Assembly (NCBI RefSeq): GCF_038002965.1
Contig: NZ_JBBOOE010000001.1
Coordinates: 2,709,001 to 2,773,000 of the forward strand
Direction of reading: 5' to 3'
Origin: Robertmurraya sp. FSL R5-0851
GTDB lineage: Bacteria > Bacillota > Bacilli > Bacillales > Cytobacillaceae
Length of the DNA: 64,000 nt
Shown: piece after piece, positions 36,018 to 45,872 of the stretch
Layout: each line of letters starts with the position of its first letter
How positions within the stretch are numbered: position 1 is the first letter of the stretch
Translations under genes and position numbers: made by a program
The notes under the pieces: generated by a model
What the model was told of the DNA's origin: nothing
The model's database searches: none
What the model saw: only the letters and a program-made list of their open reading frames with translations

Positions 36018-36251
36018 CTACTTAGCAACTTTTTCTAAAAACTGCTTCCTAAAAGATCTAATTCGAAAATTCCTTTTTGTCACTTTTCGGACTTGGTTTT
36101 CTTCAAAGGTGAAAAATTCGCCTGTTATTATATTTTTTAAAGTGATATAACTGATTTCACATATGGTATCTAACCTAATAAACTCTAAATAGTTGTATTG
36201 TCGATTATTATACACCAGCTCATAATAGCCATTGTCTCTATTTCCACTCAT
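36018..36251 (-). CDS. hypothetical protein, 77 aa
   Basis: Not recognised. From ATG 36251 it reads MSGNRDNGYYELVYNNRQYN and continues with alternating hydrophobic residues (FIRLDTICEISYITLKNIIT) suggesting a small beta barrel, then a basic tail (KRNFRIRSFRKQFLEK). The upstream frame to 36326 lacks a ribosome site and I left it out; AAAGTGGGTC is the best site near 36260. It lies 83 nt from the GGCT gene upstream and may share its transcript. Confidence 0.45.
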   Translation of the reverse strand: MSGNRDNGYYELVYNNRQYNYLEFIRLDTICEISYITLKNIITGEFFTFEENQVRKVTKRNFRIRSFRKQFLEKVAK

Positions 36252-36333
36252 GTTCTGACCCACTTTCTTAAGTTGGTGATAGTAAGTGTTTACCACAATG
36301 GATACTCGTATTAAACCGATGTACAATAAAAAA

Positions 36334-37197
36334 TTAACTATGGCTCGACTTTTTTAGACGATCAAGTTCCGTTAGTAAATATTGATAATAACTATCACTC
36401 AATCTTCCTTTTGCCCCTCTAAGAATTTCAGTAGAATAATGGTCTGGTGGTGACAATTCGGGCATTTTGTTATAAACATGGAATGTCAAAACATCCTTTA
36501 ACGTTTCCCCATCGATGTCCACATCCACAAAGGTAGGGCGATACCATCCTCCATAAAACCCCTCTCTCACAAATAAATAATCAACCCCTTCATATGGAGT
36601 TAAGTAAACTAATCCCTCGGTTTCACCACCATCTTCCACAATATCTGCTCTTCCTCCATCACTTACTCTGAAAAGGTATTTCATAGAGTATCCCTTTAAA
36701 ACGGCAGCACCGACGAGGTTTTTAAAACAGTGATCCACGCCCGCCTTTCGGAATCGCTCATCATCCATACATGATCCATACGCAAAGTAGTATACTTGTT
36801 CAGGAGGATTTTCCATGAATCTATGTAATTTCCAATCTCCATGTGTGATTTTTTCGTTCTTGCTGGATTCATCCACATTCACATACACAAGCGCACCTTT
36901 AGTGCCTTTATCCGTATGAACAGTAACATTTGTTCTGTCATACAAATTAGACTCTCTCCCCTCTTCAAAATCCTCCAATGCGTCAAGGAGAGGTAAAAGA
37001 TTTTTACTAACTTCATATAACTCACCATGCACCTTACCGGAATTATTTAGTTCTAGAGTAGGATAACCGTTACCTGTATCAAAAAGCTCACCATTAACCC
37101 ATGCCTGTTCAGCTATGCACGTAGCTTCCCTGATTAATCCGTGATTCGTTTCATGTTTGCGTAAAGTTCCATAAACAAAAAGTGTGATCGTATCCAT
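36334..37197 (-). CDS. tandem gamma-glutamylcyclotransferase (YkqA-like)
   Basis: A 287-residue protein made of two GGCT/AIG2-like modules. Module 1 (about 1-120) has LFVYGTLRKHETNH at residue 6; module 2 (about 138-280) has YYFAYGSCMDDERF near 138. The YGTL and YGS loops bind the gamma-glutamyl carboxylate; the catalytic Glu may be in DALEDFEEG near 70 for module 1 and REGFYGGWYRP near 217 is the corresponding region in module 2. The full length and fusion match YkqA. Such enzymes release 5-oxoproline; the window also carries pxpBCA, which hydrolyses it. Confidence 0.82.
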   Translation of the reverse strand: MDTITLFVYGTLRKHETNHGLIREATCIAEQAWVNGELFDTGNGYPTLELNNSGKVHGELYEVSKNLLPLLDALEDFEEGRESNLYDRTNVTVHTDKGTKGALVYVNVDESSKNEKITHGDWKLHRFMENPPEQVYYFAYGSCMDDERFRKAGVDHCFKNLVGAAVLKGYSMKYLFRVSDGGRADIVEDGGETEGLVYLTPYEGVDYLFVREGFYGGWYRPTFVDVDIDGETLKDVLTFHVYNKMPELSPPDHYSTEILRGAKGRLSDSYYQYLLTELDRLKKSSHS

Positions 37198-37385
37198 CCT
37201 TCTCCCCCATCATACAAACTATTTACCATATTTTATCATGAAAAAAATCATTACGTGAAAATCCTGTAACAGAATATTAATAATTTTATGGCAAAAAATA
37301 TGGAGTTTTGGGTTTTCAAATGGATTGAAACCCGATACAATTATAAAAAGCTAGAAAATTCAGTCCATTTTAAGGAGGCTTTTAA

Positions 37386-37520
37386 ATGAAGATTATGAGT
37401 AATGAAATGTTAGTTGTCTCGTATCGGAATGCATTGAAGTCAGGTGAAAATAAAGAATGGGCGAAGTTTTTGAAGAAGGAAATTGAGAAAAGAAACTTAA
37501 AACCGACAATTAAATCGTAG
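37386..37520 (+). CDS. sda: Sda family sporulation histidine kinase inhibitor
   Basis: A 44-residue helical hairpin protein: MSNEMLVVSYRNALKSGEN then AKFLKKEIEKRNL. The L-D/N-E-LLxxSYxxA-xxL...F...I..EI.RR pattern is that of Sda, which blocks autophosphorylation of KinA and KinB and so couples replication status to sporulation. AAGGAGGCTTTTAA precedes the ATG. I found no clear DnaA boxes in the 180 nt upstream, unlike B. subtilis sda. A histidine kinase of the HisKA type at 13-15 kb would be a plausible target. Confidence 0.75.
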   Translation: MKIMSNEMLVVSYRNALKSGENKEWAKFLKKEIEKRNLKPTIKS

Positions 37521-37525
37521 GACAC

Positions 37526-37556
37526 AACCACCGGCTTCTATAAGCTGGTGGTTTTA
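37526..37556 (+). terminator. terminator after sda
   Basis: AACCACCGGCTT / AAGCTGGTGGTT stem followed by TT. Confidence 0.75.
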
Positions 37557-37576
37557 TGTATTGTACAAAATAAAGA

Positions 37577-37595
37577 AGACGGGGTTTCCCCGTCT
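37577..37595 (-). terminator. terminator after 37594 gene
   Basis: AGACGGGG / CCCCGTCT stem with T-rich tract on the minus strand (TCTTTATTTTG). Confidence 0.65.
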
Positions 37596-37830
37596 ATAAC
37601 TGATTGATCATATTTAAGTACAGTTGTTGCGGGGGTTGACTGGAGAGTCGTTTCTCCTTTTGAGCTGATTCATTTATTTCTCTCATTTCAAGAGGAAAAT
37701 CCACGTGACCACCTACAAAATAACCTTGAAGACTCTCACCTAAAATAAATAATTCAATTCCATCTTCGGTAACAAAAAAGGTGTCTTCATTCAACATATA
37801 CCGATGATGACATCTGCTTTTCGTTTGCAT
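37594..37830 (-). CDS. hypothetical protein, 78 aa
   Basis: Not recognised. From ATG 37830 (MQTKSRCHHRYMLNEDTFFV) it is a small protein with strand-like segments (FFVTEDGIELFILGESLQGYFVGG) and a polar C-terminus rich in Gln. GTGGAGGGAAATTC precedes this ATG, so I prefer it to the frame start at 37863. It is divergent from the SAM riboswitch/met operon and convergent with sda. Confidence 0.5.
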   Translation of the reverse strand: MQTKSRCHHRYMLNEDTFFVTEDGIELFILGESLQGYFVGGHVDFPLEMREINESAQKEKRLSSQPPQQLYLNMINQL

Positions 37831-37997
37831 GAATTTCCCTCCACTTTTTGTTCTCAAACCCATTATATATTAAATGTTCTGAATATTCATATAGTAAATT
37901 TTAGGAAATTGCGAAGAATATTGTCGTAAATTTGTAAAAAAGATTGACACTTAGCAATTTACTGTAGTAAAGTTAGAAAAAATTAAATGTTTTGATT

Positions 37998-38100
37998 TCT
38001 TATCAAGAGAGGTCGAGGGTCTGGCCCTATGAAGCCTCAGCAACCATCAATTTTTTGAAAAGGTGCTAATTCCAGCAAGTATTTTACTTGGAAGATAAGA
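37998..38100 (+). promoter_or_regulatory. SAM-I (S-box) riboswitch
   Basis: The S-box core is clear: CTTATCAAGAGAGGTCGAGG, then GGCCCTATGAAGCCTCAGCAACC, a variable hairpin, AAGGTGCTAATTCCAGCAA and TTGGAAGATAAG closing P1. When SAM is high the aptamer forms and the downstream terminator is allowed, switching off the methionine operon. Confidence 0.95.
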
Positions 38101-38121
38101 AGAATGGCTCATGTTGATAAC

Positions 38122-38156
38122 AAAGTCTTCTTCTTAGAGAGAAGACTTTTTTTTAT
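38122..38156 (+). terminator. S-box regulated terminator
   Basis: AAGTCTTCT / AGAAGACTT stem followed by eight T. The 3' strand of P1 (AGATAAGAAG) can pair with CTTCTTCTTA in this stem, giving the antiterminator when SAM is low. Confidence 0.85.
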
Positions 38157-38181
38157 TATTAGGATGTTGGGAGAGACTAGA

Positions 38182-39288
38182 ATGTACAAAAATGAAACTA
38201 AGGTAGCGCAGATCGGGAACAGAAGTGAAACTCAAACGGGAACAGTAAATCCACCTGTTTACTTTTCGACAGCTTATCGACACGAAGGAATTGGCCAATC
38301 AACAGGCTTTGATTATATTCGCACAGGCAATCCAACAAGAAAACTTGTAGAGGCGGCAATTGCTGATTTAGAAGGCGGTGATCAAGGATTTGCCTGTAGT
38401 TCTGGAATGGCTGCTATCACTACGATTCTTGCAATCTTTGAATCTGGTGATGAATGGATCGTATCAAGGGACTTATACGGTGGAACCTATCGAATCTTAG
38501 AACAAGGCTTTAAAAAATGGGGACTTACGAGTACGTATGTACAAACTCATGACGTAAGCATTATCGAACAAGCCATTACTGAGAAAACAAAAGCTATCTT
38601 CATTGAAACACCAACCAATCCATTGATGGAAGAAACGGATATTCAAGCGGTTGCTGAGCTAGCGAAAAAATATAATATTTTATTAATTGTCGACAATACA
38701 TTTTATACTCCATTACTTCAAAGACCGATCGAGCTTGGAGCTGACATTGTCATTCATAGCGCTACCAAATACTTAGGTGGGCATAATGATGTGCTAGCTG
38801 GCTTGATCGTTGGAAAAGGAAAAGAAGTTTGTGAACAGCTTGGATTCCACCACAACTCTATTGGAGCAGTTTTAAGTCCGTTTGACTCTTGGCTCCTTAT
38901 TCGTGGGATGAAGACTTTAGCGCTTAGAATGAAACAGCATGAAACAAATGCAAGAGAGCTTGCAAGCTTTTTAAAGACTCATGAAAACGTGGTAGATGTT
39001 CTTTACCCTGGCCGTGGCGGAATGCTTTCCTTCCGAATTAAAAAAGAAGAGTGGGTTAATTCATTCTTACAAAATCTCAACCTTATTACGTTTGCTGAAA
39101 GTCTTGGGGGTGTAGAAAGCTTCATTACATACCCAGCTACACAGACACATGCGGATATTCCGGAAGAAGTTCGTTTTTCAATTGGCGTTTGTAATCGCCT
39201 GCTTCGTTTCTCTGTCGGAATCGAGGACGTGGAGGATTTAATTAAAGATATTGACCAAGCTCTTACTCGTTTAAGTTCGGAGGCATAA
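38182..39288 (+). CDS. metI: cystathionine gamma-synthase/O-acetylhomoserine (thiol)-lyase
   Basis: A 368-residue PLP enzyme of the Cys/Met metabolism family; the PLP Lys is in HSATKYLGGHND near residue 196. As first gene of an S-box operon followed by metC, it matches MetI, making cystathionine from an activated homoserine and cysteine. I start at ATG 38182 (MYKNETKVAQIG); the longer frame from 38104 runs back through the riboswitch terminator and is not coding. GGGAGAGACTAGA gives the ribosome site. Confidence 0.93.
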   Translation: MYKNETKVAQIGNRSETQTGTVNPPVYFSTAYRHEGIGQSTGFDYIRTGNPTRKLVEAAIADLEGGDQGFACSSGMAAITTILAIFESGDEWIVSRDLYGGTYRILEQGFKKWGLTSTYVQTHDVSIIEQAITEKTKAIFIETPTNPLMEETDIQAVAELAKKYNILLIVDNTFYTPLLQRPIELGADIVIHSATKYLGGHNDVLAGLIVGKGKEVCEQLGFHHNSIGAVLSPFDSWLLIRGMKTLALRMKQHETNARELASFLKTHENVVDVLYPGRGGMLSFRIKKEEWVNSFLQNLNLITFAESLGGVESFITYPATQTHADIPEEVRFSIGVCNRLLRFSVGIEDVEDLIKDIDQALTRLSSEA

Positions 39289-39291
39289 AAA

Positions 39292-40479
39292 ATGACAATA
39301 GAACACAATTTTTCATTTGAAACAAAACTACTTCATAATGAACATAAATATGATCCTACTAACGGTGCTGTATCCGTTCCTATTCAACATGCATCCACCT
39401 TTCATCAGCACAGCGTCGATGAGTTTGGAAAATACGACTATGGTCGAAGCGCGAATCCAACTCGTGAAGCATTTGAAACAGTCATTGCTAACCTTGAAGA
39501 AGGTACAAACGGATATGCCTTTTCATCAGGTATGGCAGCCATTTCGACTGCTTTTCTTCTTCTCTCTCAAGGAGACCATGTAGTGATTACGGAAGACGTG
39601 TATGGTGGGACATACAGAATGGTAACGGAAGTCCTTTCACGTTTTGGAATTGAGCACACTTTTGTTGATATGACAGATCTTACAGCCGTAAAACAAGCGA
39701 TTCGTCCGAATACGAAGGTTTTTTATGTAGAAACACCTTCCAATCCCCTTTTAAAGGTGACAGATATTCGAGCCATCAGTGACATTGCGAAAAGTGTTGG
39801 AGCTTTAACCTTTGTTGACAATACATTTTTAACACCTGCTCTACAAAAGCCATTACTTCTTGGTGCGGATGTGGTGCTTCATAGTGCCACGAAGTTTCTT
39901 TCTGGACATAGTGATGTAGTTGCTGGTGCGATTGTTGTAAACGATTCTGACCTTGCTAAACAGATTGGATTTTTGCAAAATTCTTTTGGCGCTGTTTTAG
40001 GTGTTCAAGATGCTTGGTTAGTTTTACGAGGAATTAAGACACTATCGGTTAGGATGAATTTTTCCATAAAATCTGCCTTACAAATAGCCAACTTCCTACA
40101 GAACCATCCTTCTGTGAAAAAAGTTTACTACCCTGGACTTACTGACCATCCACAGTACGAAATACAAAAAGAACAATCAGAAGGTGCCGGAGCCGTTCTT
40201 TCGTTTGAACTTGAAAGTGAAGAAGCCGTAAAACAATTCGTTGAATTAACAGAGATTCCCGTATTTGCTGTTAGTTTAGGCGCTGTTGAATCGATCCTCT
40301 CTTACCCAGCGAAAATGTCACATGCGGCAATGCCGATTGAGCAACGCTTAAAAAGAGGAATCAGTCAAAGTCTCCTTCGCCTTTCTGTTGGATTGGAACA
40401 TCCAGATGATATCATCAAGGATTTTTCTGCGGCACTTGAAACAATAGCAGCCAAAAATCAAGGAGAGATAGTAAGATGA
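39292..40479 (+). CDS. metC: cystathionine beta-lyase
   Basis: A 395-residue PLP enzyme, paralogue of the preceding gene, with PLP Lys in HSATKFLSGHSD near residue 202. It cleaves cystathionine to homocysteine, pyruvate and ammonia. Only 3 nt separate it from metI, and it overlaps the next ATG by 4 nt, so the operon is translationally coupled. MetI/MetC order is the same as in B. subtilis. Confidence 0.93.
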   Translation: MTIEHNFSFETKLLHNEHKYDPTNGAVSVPIQHASTFHQHSVDEFGKYDYGRSANPTREAFETVIANLEEGTNGYAFSSGMAAISTAFLLLSQGDHVVITEDVYGGTYRMVTEVLSRFGIEHTFVDMTDLTAVKQAIRPNTKVFYVETPSNPLLKVTDIRAISDIAKSVGALTFVDNTFLTPALQKPLLLGADVVLHSATKFLSGHSDVVAGAIVVNDSDLAKQIGFLQNSFGAVLGVQDAWLVLRGIKTLSVRMNFSIKSALQIANFLQNHPSVKKVYYPGLTDHPQYEIQKEQSEGAGAVLSFELESEEAVKQFVELTEIPVFAVSLGAVESILSYPAKMSHAAMPIEQRLKRGISQSLLRLSVGLEHPDDIIKDFSAALETIAAKNQGEIVR

Positions 40480-42341
40480 ACCTCTTAAATAAACTGAAAA
40501 AAGACATTGTCATTGGTGATGGTGCAATGGGTACCCTTCTCTACTCTTATGGAACGGACAGTTGTTTTGAAGAGTTAAACTTGTCGCATCCGGATGATAT
40601 TTTAAACATTCATAAAGCCTACCTGCGTGCAGGAGCGGATGTTATTCAAACAAATACCTATGCTGCCAACTCCTTAAAACTGCAAAGATATGGACTGGAA
40701 GATTCTGTTGATAAAATTAATCGAGCTGCTGTAAAAATTGCAAAACAAGCCATTACAAATGAGAGCTTTGTTGTAGGTACGATTGGTGGGAACCGCGGAA
40801 TCCGCCCGAACTCCTTCTCTATAGAGGAAATTGTCCAAAGCTTCTCACAGCAGTTACATTACCTATTGGACGAAGACATTGATGGTCTGTTACTTGAAAC
40901 CTACTACGACTTTGATGAAATGGAAGCGGTCCTTCCATATGCAAGAAAGGAAACAAATTTACCTATAATTGCTCAAGTTTCCATGCAGGTCCCTGGTATT
41001 ATGCAAAACCGAATGCCCATTAATGAAGCCCTCTTACGTTTAGAGAGTCTTGGTGCGGATGTAGTGGGTGTGAACTGTCGACTTGGTCCCCATCATATGC
41101 TTGAAAGCTTGGAACAAGTTGAATTACCTAAAACAGCACTTTTATCCGCTTACCCAAATGCTAGTCTTCCTACGTATACTGATGGAAAATTCCATTATGA
41201 AGGAGATGCAGATTATTTCCGAAAAAGCGCACTGGAATTCAGAGCTCAAGGTGTTCGTCTTTTAGGAGGATGCTGTGGTACGACTCCAGCCCATATTGCG
41301 GCCTTTGCTTCAGAGCTAAAAGGGACTTTACCGGTGACGGAAAAGCAAGTGGAAGTAAAAAAAGAAGTGGTTCAAGTGAAACCTGTACAACCAAAGCGTA
41401 CAGAACGTCCTCTCCAGGATATTGTTAAAGAAAGATCATCCGTCATTGTAGAATTGGACCCACCTCGTAAGCTGAACACAAAGAAATTTTTTGAAGGAGC
41501 ACAAGCACTTAAGGAAGCTGGTGTTGATGCTATTACATTAGCTGATAATTCCCTAGCATCTCCAAGAATCTGTAATACTAGCTTGGCTCAATTGACAAAA
41601 ACTAATATTGGCTTACGACCACTTGTTCACATTACTTGTCGTGATCGAAATATTATTGGTCTTCAATCTCATCTTATGGGCCTTCATACCCTAGGATTAC
41701 ATGATATATTAGCTATTACAGGCGACCCTGCCCGTGTCGGTGATTTTCCGGGTGCGTCATCTGTATATGACGTATCTTCATTTGAACTCATTAGCATGAT
41801 TAAGCAGTTTAATGAAGGTCTGTCCCCTACTGGCAAGGATTTAGGGGAAAAAGGTGTATTTTCAGTTGCTGCCGCATTTAATCCAAATGTAAAATATATT
41901 GATAAAGCTGTTTTACGACTGGAAAAGAAAGCAAAGTACGGAGCAGATTACTTCATCACTCAACCAGTGTATTCAGAGGGAAAACTGATAGAGATTTACA
42001 ATGCAACTAGGCATATTTCTCAACCTATTTACATTGGGTTAATGCCACTAACTTCGAGTAAAAATGCGGAGTTTCTTCATAACGAGGTACCTGGAATAAA
42101 AATTTCTGATTCTATTAGAGAGCTAATGGCTTCTTTAAAAGATGATCCTATTCAGTCAGCTAAGGAAGGAATTTCAATTACTAAGTCATTGATTGACGCA
42201 GCTTCTGAATTGTTTAATGGAATTTATTTAATTACTCCTTTTATGCGCTATGAAATGACCGCACAGCTCGCTACCTATACAAATACGATAAACAGCCAAG
42301 TGTTAAGGAGGAAGCTGAATGCAAACAGCATCGTTAAATGA
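40476..42341 (+). CDS. yitJ: bifunctional homocysteine S-methyltransferase / methylenetetrahydrofolate reductase
   Basis: A 621-residue fusion. Residues about 1-290 form a homocysteine methyltransferase barrel (GDGAMGTLLYSYG at 15; zinc Cys in GGCCGTTPAH near 264 and VNCR near 200). Residues about 310-600 form a MetF-type reductase (VELDPPRKLNTKKFFEG near 323; ITGDPARVGDFPGAS near 412). YitJ supplies 5-methyl-THF for methionine synthesis. It overlaps metC by 4 nt and metH by 23 nt. With a complete MetH next door, the N-terminal half may be more a partner than a full methyltransferase; that is inference. Confidence 0.93.
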   Translation: MNLLNKLKKDIVIGDGAMGTLLYSYGTDSCFEELNLSHPDDILNIHKAYLRAGADVIQTNTYAANSLKLQRYGLEDSVDKINRAAVKIAKQAITNESFVVGTIGGNRGIRPNSFSIEEIVQSFSQQLHYLLDEDIDGLLLETYYDFDEMEAVLPYARKETNLPIIAQVSMQVPGIMQNRMPINEALLRLESLGADVVGVNCRLGPHHMLESLEQVELPKTALLSAYPNASLPTYTDGKFHYEGDADYFRKSALEFRAQGVRLLGGCCGTTPAHIAAFASELKGTLPVTEKQVEVKKEVVQVKPVQPKRTERPLQDIVKERSSVIVELDPPRKLNTKKFFEGAQALKEAGVDAITLADNSLASPRICNTSLAQLTKTNIGLRPLVHITCRDRNIIGLQSHLMGLHTLGLHDILAITGDPARVGDFPGASSVYDVSSFELISMIKQFNEGLSPTGKDLGEKGVFSVAAAFNPNVKYIDKAVLRLEKKAKYGADYFITQPVYSEGKLIEIYNATRHISQPIYIGLMPLTSSKNAEFLHNEVPGIKISDSIRELMASLKDDPIQSAKEGISITKSLIDAASELFNGIYLITPFMRYEMTAQLATYTNTINSQVLRRKLNANSIVK

Positions 42342-45300
42342 ACAACTAAATAAACGAATTCTCATCATGGATGGTGCTATGGGTACGATGCTCCAACAAG
42401 AAGCATTAACAGCTAAGGATTTTGGTGGAGAGGAGTATGAGGGTTGTAATGAAATTTTGAACCTCACCGCTCCAAATGTGATTGAAAAAATTCACCTAGA
42501 GTACCTACGTGCAGGAGCCGATATTATAGAAACCAATACATTCGGTGCAACTAGTCTAGTATTGGATGAATACGATTTAGGTTCTAAAGCGTATGAAATA
42601 AATGTGGTCGCTGCCAAGCTAGCCAAAAAAGCAAAGGATCAAATTTCTACACCTGAGTGGCCACGCTTTGTCGCAGGTTCCCTTGGTCCTACAACCAAAA
42701 CATTAAGTGTAACAGGCGGAACAACCTTTTCTGCTTTAGTTGAAACATATGAGGAGCAGGTACTCGGTCTTCTTGATGGGGATGTTGATTTACTACTTCT
42801 AGAAACTAGTCAGGACTTGTTAAATGTAAAAGCTGGATTTTTAGGAATACAGAGAGCCTTTGACCTTCGAAACAAAAAACTCCCTATTATGATTTCTGGG
42901 ACGATAGAACCGATGGGAACAACGCTTGCTGGTCAATCCATTGAAGCCTTTTATATTTCCATTCAACATATGAACCCTATAGCAGTTGGACTAAATTGTG
43001 CAACAGGACCAGAGTTCATGCAGGATCATATTCGTTCCCTTTCCTCCCTATCAAACTCTGCAATCAGTTGTTATCCTAACGCTGGTTTACCTGATGAAGA
43101 AGGTCATTATCATGAAACACCTGATTTGCTAGCAAAAAAGCTTGGTAACTTTGCTGCTGAAGGCTGGATTAATATTGTTGGTGGTTGCTGTGGAACAACG
43201 CCTGAACATATTAAAGCTATTTCTGATGAGATGAAGAAATACAAGCCTCGCCAACGAATTGAGAACCATGCCCACATGGTTTCAGGCATTGAGCCATTTG
43301 TATACGATGATCCAACTTTACGACCAATCATGGTTGGGGAACGAACAAATGTTATCGGGTCAAGAAAGTTTAAAAGATTGATTAGCGAAGGAAAGATTGA
43401 GGAAGCTTCAGAAATTGCACGTGCTCAAGTGAAAAACGGTGCTCACGTTATCGACATCTGCTTGGCAGATCCCGACCGAGACGAAATCGTTGATATGGAG
43501 AACTTTATTCAGGAAGTTGTTAAAAAGGTAAAGGTTCCTTTAGTTATCGATTCAACGGATGATAACGTTCTAGAGAAGGCACTTAGTTATTCTCAAGGAA
43601 AGGCTATTATCAACTCCATTAACCTTGAAGATGGAGAAGAAAAATTTGAATCGGTTTCTAAGCTCATTCACAAATACGGTGCTGCAATTGTTGTCGGGAC
43701 CATTGATGAAAAAGGAATGGGTGTCACTGCCGAGAAAAAACTAGAGGTAGCGAAAAGATCTTATGATCTACTAGTGAATAAATATGGTGTTCCTCCTCAG
43801 GATATAATTTTTGATCCACTTGTCTTCCCTGTTGGTACTGGAGATGAACAATATATTGGATCTGCAAAAGCAACCGTTGACGGAATCCGAATGATTAAAG
43901 AGACGATGCCTGAAACTCAAACAATATTGGGGATCAGTAATGTATCCTTCGGTCTTCCACCTGTCGGACGTGAAGTGTTGAACTCTGTATTCCTGTATCA
44001 CTGTACGGTTGCTGGATTGGATTACGCGATCGTAAATACAGAAAAACTCGAACGTTTTGCAAGTATTCCACCTGAGGAAGTAAAATTGGCAGAAGATCTT
44101 CTTTTCCATACTAACGATGAAACATTAGCTGTTTTCACAGATTTTTACCGAGAAAAGAAAAAAGAAGCTAAGAGCACACTACCTGATATGACATTAGAGG
44201 AGCGACTCGCTTACTATATTGTTGAGGGTACAAAAGAAGGGTTAATCCCTGACTTAGAACTAGCTTTATCCACCTACCCTACCCCACTTGACATCATTAA
44301 CGGTCCATTAATGGATGGTATGAAAGAAGTAGGTCGTCTATTCAATGACAATCAATTGATCGTAGCAGAGGTACTCCAAAGTGCAGAAGTAATGAAAGCC
44401 TCCGTTTCCTTCTTAGAACCACATATGGAAGCAGGAGATACCTCTTCATCAAAAGGAAAAGTAATTCTTGCTACTGTAAAAGGCGATGTTCATGATATCG
44501 GTAAAAACTTGGTGGATATTATATTAAGCAATAACGGATATGATGTGGTTGATTTAGGTATAAAAGTTACCCCAACTACATTAATCGAATCCATTAAAAA
44601 GGAAAATCCCGACATTGTTGGATTATCAGGGTTATTAGTAAAGTCCGCTCAACAAATGGTTCTAACTGCTCAGGACATGAAACAAGCAGGAATAGATATT
44701 CCGATTTTAGTTGGTGGTGCAGCATTATCAAGAAAATTCACTGACACAAAAATTTCTAAAGAGTACGATGGTTTAGTATTGTACGCTAAAGATGCAATGA
44801 ATGGTTTAAGTCTTGCCAACCAGCTTCAAGATGAAGAAGAGCTGAAAAAGTTAGAGATCGAACATGCAGAAAAACAAGAGCGTTTAGCTAGTACAATCAC
44901 TGATACTAGTTCTTCAACAGCGACAGCTACTGCCGTTAAGGTTCGCTCAAAAACCAAACAAGATTTTATCATTCAAGTTCCAAAGGACGTTAAAAGACAT
45001 ATTTTACGACAATATTCCCTTGCCCATATTGAGCCATATATTAATGAACAAATGCTTATTGGTCATCATTTAGGGGTTAAAGGAACAATCGAAAAACTAT
45101 TAGCAGCTCAAGATGAAAAAGCTTGGAAAGTAAAAAATGTAGTTGATGAGCTTAAAGCAGAAGCCAAGCAAAAGGGTTGGATTAAACCCCAAGCAGTTTA
45201 TCAATTTTATCCTGCTCAATCAAAAGATGAGAGTATTTATATCTATAATCCTGAAAATTATTCAGAAATTATTGAAACCTTTACATTCCCTCGTCAGGAA

Positions 45301-45771
45301 TCAGAACCACATTTGTGCTTAGCAGATTATGTTAAATCTGTTGACTCTGGTGAAATGGATTATGTCGGTTTCTTTGCAGTAACTGCTGGCACAGGGATTC
45401 GTCAGGCTGCTGAAGAATTAAAAAAGGCTGGTAAGTTCTTGGAAAACCACGCTCTTCAAGCTTTAGCGTTAGAAACTGCTGAAGGATTTGCAGAGTTTAT
45501 TCATCGCCTCATGCGTGACCAATGGGGATTCCCAGATCCGGTTAGTATGACGATGAAAGATCGATTCTCGGCTAAATATACAGGTCAACGTTTTTCCTTT
45601 GGATACCCAGCTTGTCCAGATCTTGAAGATCAAGCAAGGCTATTCTCGCTTCTGAAGCCTGAGGAAATAGGCATTCAATTAACAGAAGGTTTTATGATGG
45701 AGCCTGAAGCTTCTGTTACAGCCATGGTATTTTCACATCCGGAAGCCCGTTACTTCAATGTTTTAAGGTAA
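42319..45771 (+). CDS. metH: cobalamin-dependent methionine synthase
   Basis: A 1150-residue, four-module enzyme. Homocysteine domain (about 1-315, MDGAMGTMLQQ; zinc Cys in GGCCGTTPEH near 289), pterin domain (about 330-600, GERTNVIGSRKFKRL), B12 domain (about 620-860, with DVHDIGKN near 725 providing the cobalt His), and activation domain (about 900-1150, RFSFGYPACPDLED and RYFNV near the end). It methylates homocysteine from methyl-THF. The organism therefore depends on cobalamin uptake or synthesis for this route. End of the S-box operon. Confidence 0.97.
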   Translation: MQTASLNEQLNKRILIMDGAMGTMLQQEALTAKDFGGEEYEGCNEILNLTAPNVIEKIHLEYLRAGADIIETNTFGATSLVLDEYDLGSKAYEINVVAAKLAKKAKDQISTPEWPRFVAGSLGPTTKTLSVTGGTTFSALVETYEEQVLGLLDGDVDLLLLETSQDLLNVKAGFLGIQRAFDLRNKKLPIMISGTIEPMGTTLAGQSIEAFYISIQHMNPIAVGLNCATGPEFMQDHIRSLSSLSNSAISCYPNAGLPDEEGHYHETPDLLAKKLGNFAAEGWINIVGGCCGTTPEHIKAISDEMKKYKPRQRIENHAHMVSGIEPFVYDDPTLRPIMVGERTNVIGSRKFKRLISEGKIEEASEIARAQVKNGAHVIDICLADPDRDEIVDMENFIQEVVKKVKVPLVIDSTDDNVLEKALSYSQGKAIINSINLEDGEEKFESVSKLIHKYGAAIVVGTIDEKGMGVTAEKKLEVAKRSYDLLVNKYGVPPQDIIFDPLVFPVGTGDEQYIGSAKATVDGIRMIKETMPETQTILGISNVSFGLPPVGREVLNSVFLYHCTVAGLDYAIVNTEKLERFASIPPEEVKLAEDLLFHTNDETLAVFTDFYREKKKEAKSTLPDMTLEERLAYYIVEGTKEGLIPDLELALSTYPTPLDIINGPLMDGMKEVGRLFNDNQLIVAEVLQSAEVMKASVSFLEPHMEAGDTSSSKGKVILATVKGDVHDIGKNLVDIILSNNGYDVVDLGIKVTPTTLIESIKKENPDIVGLSGLLVKSAQQMVLTAQDMKQAGIDIPILVGGAALSRKFTDTKISKEYDGLVLYAKDAMNGLSLANQLQDEEELKKLEIEHAEKQERLASTITDTSSSTATATAVKVRSKTKQDFIIQVPKDVKRHILRQYSLAHIEPYINEQMLIGHHLGVKGTIEKLLAAQDEKAWKVKNVVDELKAEAKQKGWIKPQAVYQFYPAQSKDESIYIYNPENYSEIIETFTFPRQESEPHLCLADYVKSVDSGEMDYVGFFAVTAGTGIRQAAEELKKAGKFLENHALQALALETAEGFAEFIHRLMRDQWGFPDPVSMTMKDRFSAKYTGQRFSFGYPACPDLEDQARLFSLLKPEEIGIQLTEGFMMEPEASVTAMVFSHPEARYFNVLR

Positions 45772-45775
45772 TCGC

Positions 45776-45812
45776 AAAAAGTGTTTAGCCTAACAAGCTA
45801 AACACTTTTTTA
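45776..45812 (+). terminator. terminator after metH
   Basis: AAAAAGTGTTTAGC / GCTAAACACTTTTT perfect stem with a 7-nt loop. Confidence 0.9.
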
Positions 45813-45872
45813 TGTTTTTTTTCCTATTTTTCTACTACAATAAAAGTAATGACGAAAAGAATAGGTGATTCG

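Noticed and set aside
38104..38181. N-terminal extension of MetI
   Set aside because: It would translate the S-box expression platform and terminator; the ATG at 38182 gives the usual N-terminus.
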